Assembly: GCA_023653785.1 (NCBI GenBank)
Contig: JAMKCH010051542.1
Span: forward strand, 1 to 64,000
Reading direction: 5' to 3'
DNA from: Ophioderma brevispina
Taxonomy: Eukaryota > Echinodermata > Ophiuroidea > Amphilepidida > Ophiodermatidae
Length of the DNA stretch: 64,000 nt
The notes beneath the pieces were generated by a model, which was not told the origin of the DNA, did no database searches, and saw only the letters and a program-made list of their open reading frames with translations. The position numbers and the translations under genes were made by a program. Positions within the stretch are counted from its first letter, which is position 1. The number at the start of each line of letters is the position of its first letter. Positions 58,760-64,000 of this stretch are shown here, in pieces.

Positions 58760-59220
58760 ATACACATATACATACACAGTATTATCCACCTACATACAAC
58801 CACAACATACACAGACACACATAACATATAACTCAATACAAAAAAATACCAGACACCCCATACAGATACCCTACATACAAAAAAATACATGCAGCGCCCA
58901 CCCACCCACCCACACAATGCAAAAGCAAAAAATCTTTGGATGAATTTGTTCACTCCTTGTCTCTTGAAAATCACACAGACACACACAACAACACCCACCA
59001 ACATACTCCCATAAACACACATAATGTCGCACCCATGCCACAATGCAAACGCAAAAAAAAATCTTTGGATGTAATTTTTTCACTCTTGTCTCTTGGAAAT
59101 CACACCGACACACACCACACACCACACACAGCTCTCACATATCACACAACATGCGCGCACCCATACGCACATGCAACGCACATAATCGTTAGATGTAGTT
59201 TTTCACATCTTGGGAAATTG
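58760..59220. repeat. CA-rich tract with three roughly 125-bp units
   Basis: CACACA-rich text surrounds GCAAAAAATCTTTGGATG.AATTTGTTCACTCCTTGTCTCTTGAAAATCACAC at about 58924 and its relatives at about 59050 and 59180, each followed by ACAC stretches. Frames are artefacts. Confidence 0.7.
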
Positions 59221-59229
59221 GTATGTTTC

Positions 59230-59460
59230 ATTTCCCCTCTGGGGTCACTCTTGGAAATTTGACCCCAAGAGTGAATCACTCTTGAAAAAATCCTTAACAG
59301 GAAACACTCACTGGTTTGATCATCATCCCCACCAAACTTAGCTCTCCGTGCAATGCTTACCTCCTGAGAGTTTGCTTATACATTTGAATAGTCCCAACGC
59401 ATGGTAATGCAACAGGTACCACTAATATTGAGTTGAGTTGATCAGGAAATTGATCAGGTT
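59230..59460. repeat. Direct repeat, copy 1 (partner 61262-61460)
   Basis: TTTGACCCCAAGAGTGAATCACTCTTG...AAAAAATCCTTAACAG, TGGTTTGATCATCATC, CCAAACTTAGCTCTC.GTGCAATGCTTACC and GAGTTTGCTTATACATTTGAATAGTCCC are shared with the second copy 2 kb downstream. It opens with a hairpin, CAAGAGTGA.ATCACTCTTG. Confidence 0.75.
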
Positions 59461-61262
59461 AATTAAAATCAGCATGTAACTGATGTTTCATTTTGCAGGT
59501 ACATAACAAGTCAAGTATACATTCGCATGCGTGTCTTTGATATTGTGCAGTGTTGCTCCTAGCAATTTCCCCATCAATTTGCTCATAGTTAGTGACCACT
59601 ACTGAAAGCATTGAGATCACTGAATTCATGCATAAGGGACTTTCTATAATGAGACTCTCATAAATCTCAGATTTAAGGGTTTCTCTTTTTGGTTTGCTTG
59701 CTTTCATAGTTTCGGACCTGCTGTAATTAGTGGGTTATGGGCAAGGCTTAAATTGTGTCGTCCATCATCAGGTAGTCACGCACAATAACCCAGCAAACAG
59801 TTTCTTGAATGAGGTGTAACCAGTATGTGAATAGGAAATTTGATAAGCTTTGTAAACCACGCCAAAAAAAATGTTTTACACTGTAAGGGTTTAAAACAAT
59901 GTAAACAAGTACTACATGTAATTTGTATGTTGCGGTCACCTTGACCTAGGCCAAAACCACCTCAAAACTAAGGATTCAAAACTCCTGACTAACTAGACAA
60001 TACCCTGTGAACTGATACAAATTTTAAAAACAAAGTATTTTATTTTAATTGGTGTCTAAATCAATCTCAATCAACCATCAATGGTATCAATAATCAAAGA
60101 TTGTTAATTTATGAACTACTAAACTTAACTACCTGGTGTGTCGCCGCACGGTGGGCTGAGCAAGATACTTAAAGGTGAAGAAACGTGCAAAGGACTCCTG
60201 GCGAATATTCCAGCGCAAAAACTTCAATTTCCAATAGCGGGACGTGTCCACGGACGACTTGTCCTTAGAAGAAAACCAGCTCCTAATGATTCCCGAAGCT
60301 CGGAGGTCGACTAAATATAAAGTCAAATGTGCTGCAGCTTGTTTATCCTTGATAAATCAGAGGCACGAAGATAAAACCCGAACATGGCTACACAATCGGA
60401 CAAAACTGCTGGAAGTGAGACTACAGGGGACAATGTCCACTACAGAAGAATATATTTGACTGCGATTACGGTCGCTGTCAACTTGAAGCAACTAGGTGTC
60501 ACTATACTCTACTAATAACTTGGAGTAAGATGTTGTAATACTCTGCTAATAACTTGGAGCAAGATGTTAAGAAACTCTCCCTCCTCTTCTCTCACCAGGG
60601 CTTTATATATCCTCTCAAATAATTCTAGAAGGATCTAGTCTTCTCTATATGAGTCATGTACTAAATATAGTCCATTATGTCATGAGTCTGGAAATGCCTC
60701 TACCATTCCACATGTACTGTATAGATTTGGGATCTCATAGCAGCTACTCACTGACTGTGTAATTATGCAGCAGTGCGCCACCTATGATTCAGAAGTTCAG
60801 TGGAGCACATTCTAATGAAATCACTAAGGTTCAGGTACATTCCAGAAGTTTCCCCGCTTTTCTGAGCTCTTCTGAGATCTTCTGTTTCATTCTATTTGCT
60901 TTACACACACCAGTATGCACATAAACCAGGTATATTTTGTATTACATTATTTAGATTAATTTACAATATTTTATGTGCTAATTTATGACTTAATCTTACT
61001 CAAAGTGAAATAAATCATTGCTAATTCTTGGGGCTGTAACAGTACACAAACATAAATTTAAATCCATGGGTATTGTCCTTATGCACGAGATATGAAAAAC
61101 CATCCCAAAATTTAGCTTTGTTTTATATTTTGATTTTCTTTAAAGGTTGTCTCTATAAACAGGAGTGTTTTTTGTGGTCGAGCGTATGTACCCACAGGTT
61201 TGCACTTCCCTTTTCATGTGGATCCAAAGACCTTCAAATATTGGTCTTTGGTGGATCTGATC
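59460..61262. other. No gene recognised
   Basis: A 46-base tandem pair (TACTCT.CTAATAACTTGGAG.AAGATGTT) at about 60500-60570. The less AT-rich stretch 60130-60460 is open on both strands (minus strand WKLKFLRWNIRQESFARF), but no family is recognised. Confidence 0.4.
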
Positions 61263-61460
61263 CCCAAATTTGACCCCAAGAGTGAAATCACTCTTGGAAA
61301 AAATCCTTAACAGAAACACTGGTTTGATCATCATCACCGCCAAACTTAGCTCTCTGTGCAATGCTTACCTTCTGAGAGTTTGCTTATACATTTGAATAGT
61401 CCCCAACTGCATGGTATGCAACAGGTACACTAATATTGAATGAGTTGATCAGGAAATCTT
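61262..61460. repeat. Direct repeat, copy 2 (partner 59230-59460)
   Basis: Second copy, same orientation, ending ATATTGAATGAGTTGATCAGGAAATC. Differences are single-base indels. Both copies end at the same GATCAGGAAAT point, which suggests a defined element of about 200 bases. Confidence 0.75.
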
Positions 61461-61849
61461 ATAAACACGGACTCGGTTACACAATAACTCAAAATGATGA
61501 TCAAAATGCAACATGATCATTTTTAGTGTACATTTATTTATAAACACCATGTCAAAGCTAACAATGCAAACCTGGAACTTGTCTGGGACAAGGAAGAGTT
61601 TAACGGTAGATATGTTTTTAACAGTTAACAAGAGTTATTAAACAAGAGTTGTAGTTAAAACAGGTTTTGTATACATATTATAATCTTTGTTTTTTATTGT
61701 TATAACAACAAAAATGTATCTGAAGGAACATTGGATTAAAACAAAATAAATAATAATGTTGCTGCATCTTTGAAACCTGATGGACTTGTTTGTTTTGTAA
61801 GAAGTGTGGAATTCAGGATTTGATCATAATTGTAGTCATGGTCTTGTAA

Positions 61850-62080
61850 TAAATGAACATTGGTGAAGTATGATTGTGAAAGACGAAGCTTGAAATACAT
61901 CAAAAGCTAATAGTGAAGGTGAACAGTGGTGAAGATTAAACTATGCAATGGCAAGTATGATGAAACAGTAGTGAAGCTTGAACTATGTAATTTTCAGTAT
62001 GGTGAAACGGTGGTGAAGCTTCAGTTCTGCCAAAATTGACAAAAGTGAAGCGTCACCTTTGGAAATAAATCAAAGGGTGA
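61850..62080. repeat. Degenerate tandem repeat with GTGAAGCTT
   Basis: AGTATGATGAAACAGTAGTGAAGCTTGAACTATG and close variants recur about every 45-60 bases (61865, 61910, 61950, 62000). No frame is supported. Confidence 0.5.
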
Positions 62081-62640
62081 AGCCTGGACTAACAAATTTG
62101 CAGATATAGTGATACCGTGCCTTTGTTTTTTGTAAAGCAAGTGAAGTAATGGTGAAATCCTGACGTGATAAATAATTGGCCCAGGTGAAGAAAGGTGATG
62201 ACGTGAGGAGGGTGAGTCCTTGCTTCAAAGTGACGCCTGCTTAAAGAAGGAGAAAGAATATCTATGCCCTGTCCAGAGACCATACTGAGTAATGTTTGTG
62301 ATGCCAATAGATCTATGCAGTGCTTTACAACATAAGCAAAACCAGTAGACCTGTTAACTACCTGCTCTACCTGTGTTGATGACTCACAAGGCTATGGGCT
62401 GGGAAGTGACAAACACACACACATTGAGGAACTCTGAGAGGTCAATTCCCATAATACAAGTGCCTATGTGGGTCATAAAACTTGAGTCATCAAGTTTTGA
62501 GAATCATGGGATTTTGTAGGGAGTTTTGAAGTGATTGTAAAGTGTGCTTTTGTGTGGTGGTTGTTTTGAAAGTCCCATAATACTTAGGGAATTGGATGCA
62601 AGTTTTTCATAGAGTTAAGATAAGAGTGGATTATTTGTAT
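62080..62640. other. No gene recognised upstream of the LINE relic
   Basis: This could be the upstream part of the LINE at 62640, but no endonuclease motif was recognised. Confidence 0.4.
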
Positions 62641-64000
62641 GAGAGGAGATTAAGCAAGTCTTTGAGGAGCTTCCAATTCGTACTGATAGCTTGCTGAAGA
62701 GGAACTGAGAAAGGCCATTGATCAGCTTAAAAATGGAAAGAGCTGTGGTGCAGATGAAATTCCTGGAGAAGTCATTAAATACTGTAACATCAATGGCATA
62801 ATTCTCCACTTCTGCAATACTGCTTTCCACACAGGCCAAAGACCAGAGCTCTGGGACATTATCAACATAACCCCAATACCAAAATCTGGCGATCCATGCA
62901 ATCCAGAAAACTATAGAGGGATCAACTTAACATCCATCATCAGCCAGACTACTAATCGAATGATATAAATTCATCAGGACCATATCGATCCATTCTAGGT
63001 TAACCAAAATGGCTTCAGACAAGGAAGAGGAACTGTTGGTCAAATTCTGGCTCTTCGTCGCCTTCTAGAAGGGTTCAAGCCCGGAAACTACCAGTAGTCC
63101 TGACCTTTGTTGACTTCCGAAAGGCTTTTGACAAATCCCTCGAGTCAAAATGCGCAAGATACTGGCATCCTATGGCATCCCTGAGAAAATTGTCCTCAGC
63201 CATCCAGCACATGTATGACACCACTAGGGCTAAGGGCATCCTCCTCCAGATGGGGAAACATAAATCTTTGATATCCAGGCGGGTGTGTTACAGGGTGACA
63301 CACTTGCTCCTTTCCTATGCATCATAGTTCAAGACCACTGCCTCCACCAAGCCATACCAGAAGACAAGGCTAAAGATCTTGGATTTATCATCATACCAAG
63401 ACAGTCTAGGAGAATTGAAAAGCAAACCATAACAGCCTTGGATTTGCAGATGACCTAGCACTGCTATCTGATACAGTGGATCAAGCTCAGGAACTTCTGT
63501 TGGCCTTGGAAAGACAAGCAGCAAAGATTGGGCTTCATATTAATGCAAAAAAAAACAGTATATGAGTTTCAATCAGTCATCTGATGCACCAATCTGTACC
63601 CTGAATGGCAGCAAACTTCAACAAGTCCATGACTTTAAATATCTTGGTGCGTGGATGGCATCGACAAGCCAGGACATTCATGTCAGAAAGGGACTTGCTT
63701 GGAAATCCATCAATAAGTTGCAAAAGATTTGGAAATCTGACCTACCTCGACATCTCAAAGTTAACATCTTCCAAACACTGGTCGAGCCAGTACTTCTTTA
63801 TGGTTCAGAAACATGGACTTTGACAAAACAACTGGAAAGAAGTTGGATGGATGCTGCACCAGATTACTTAGAGCTGCACTAAATATCAGTTGGATGGGAC
63901 AAAGTACCAAACATGGCGATGTTATGGACGAGATTCCCAAAAAGTCACCTCTAAATAATACATCGCAGATTTGGCCTGCTGGCGCCCATTTTTAATCGTC
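62640..64000 (+). pseudogene. Decayed LINE reverse transcriptase, runs off the window
   Basis: A run of RT motifs in order, spread over several frames. ELRKAIDQLKNGKSCGADEIPG is near 62.7 kb, then IPKSGDP and NYRGI, NGFRQGRGT near 63.0 kb, TFVDFRKAFD (motif A) near 63.1 kb, GVLQGDTLAPFL (motif B) near 63.3 kb and LGFADDLALLSD (motif C, catalytic FADD) near 63.44 kb. After a further shift, the post-RT region reads FKYLGAWMAS, RKGLAWKSINKLQKIWKS, PVLLYGSETWTLT and LDGCCTRLLRAALNISW, and continues to the last base. Stops and frameshifts interrupt it many times, so it is a relic. The LLYGSETWTLT...LDG.YTR.LR style is common in invertebrate non-LTR elements; the clade is not assigned. Confidence 0.85.

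Noticed and set aside
58686..59262. Thr/His-rich frames
   Set aside because: Produced by CACACA-rich sequence.

Overview
The window is non-coding-rich, AT-leaning animal nuclear DNA. It carries spliced exons with GT-AG borders, LINE reverse-transcriptase relics, tRNA-derived SINE heads, many short terminal-inverted-repeat elements (MITEs), microsatellites, minisatellites and a TTAGGG-type interstitial telomeric array. The word TAGGCCTA recurs, and the TTTAAAGG-ended and CAGGGGCG-ended MITEs fit a marine invertebrate, perhaps a deuterostome such as an echinoderm or hemichordate. That placement is an inference from style, not a match. No bacterial-type operon, rRNA gene, intact tRNA gene or CRISPR array is seen.

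Only one host gene is supported, on the + strand: an ENTR1 (SDCCAG3)-like gene for an endosome-associated coiled-coil protein. Two exons at 48870-48980 and 52379-52441 join in phase and spell the conserved C-terminal coiled coil. A weaker candidate exon lies at 31506-31602. The rest of the gene is not recognised: the middle exons between 31.6 and 48.8 kb, and the exons after 52.4 kb, are unseen. The 48870 exon carries a one-base deletion.

Layout. 1-1.5 kb: short tandem repeats. 3.9-4.2 kb: an inverted repeat whose arms carry the U1 snRNA 5' sequence. 6.9-8.5 kb: G-rich and TGACC minisatellites. 8.6-9.2 kb: inverted repeat around an interstitial telomeric array. 13-14 kb: a duplicated block. 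18.0 kb: a perfect 45-bp inverted repeat. 20-23.6 kb: MITEs, one nested. 25.3-27.2 kb: a 168-bp tandem repeat, then a long GGGTTTAAGGGGG minisatellite. 27.7-34.9 kb: a 1.7-kb direct duplication flanking the candidate exon, plus an inverted partial copy. 37.6-39.9 kb: MITEs, homopurine tract and a duplicated repeat with a palindromic junction. 41.9-44.6 kb: SINE heads and a large foldback. 49.8-52 kb: two TIR elements inside the ENTR1-like gene. 52.5-56.1 kb: two hairpin-rich tandem arrays interrupted by a small hAT-like MITE and an L2/CR1-like LINE. 57.9-58.4 kb and 62.6-64 kb: two further LINE relics.

Copies of the same repeat differ often by single-base indels, especially in homopolymers. 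This could be old decay or residual long-read error, and the sequence alone does not separate the two. I found no convincing new biochemical system. The most unusual signals are structural: the higher-order hairpin array at 53.6-54.5 kb, the near-perfect inverted repeats at 9.4, 18.0, 39.0 and 56.6 kb, the telomeric array inside an inverted repeat, and the TGACC minisatellite built of nuclear-receptor-like half-sites.
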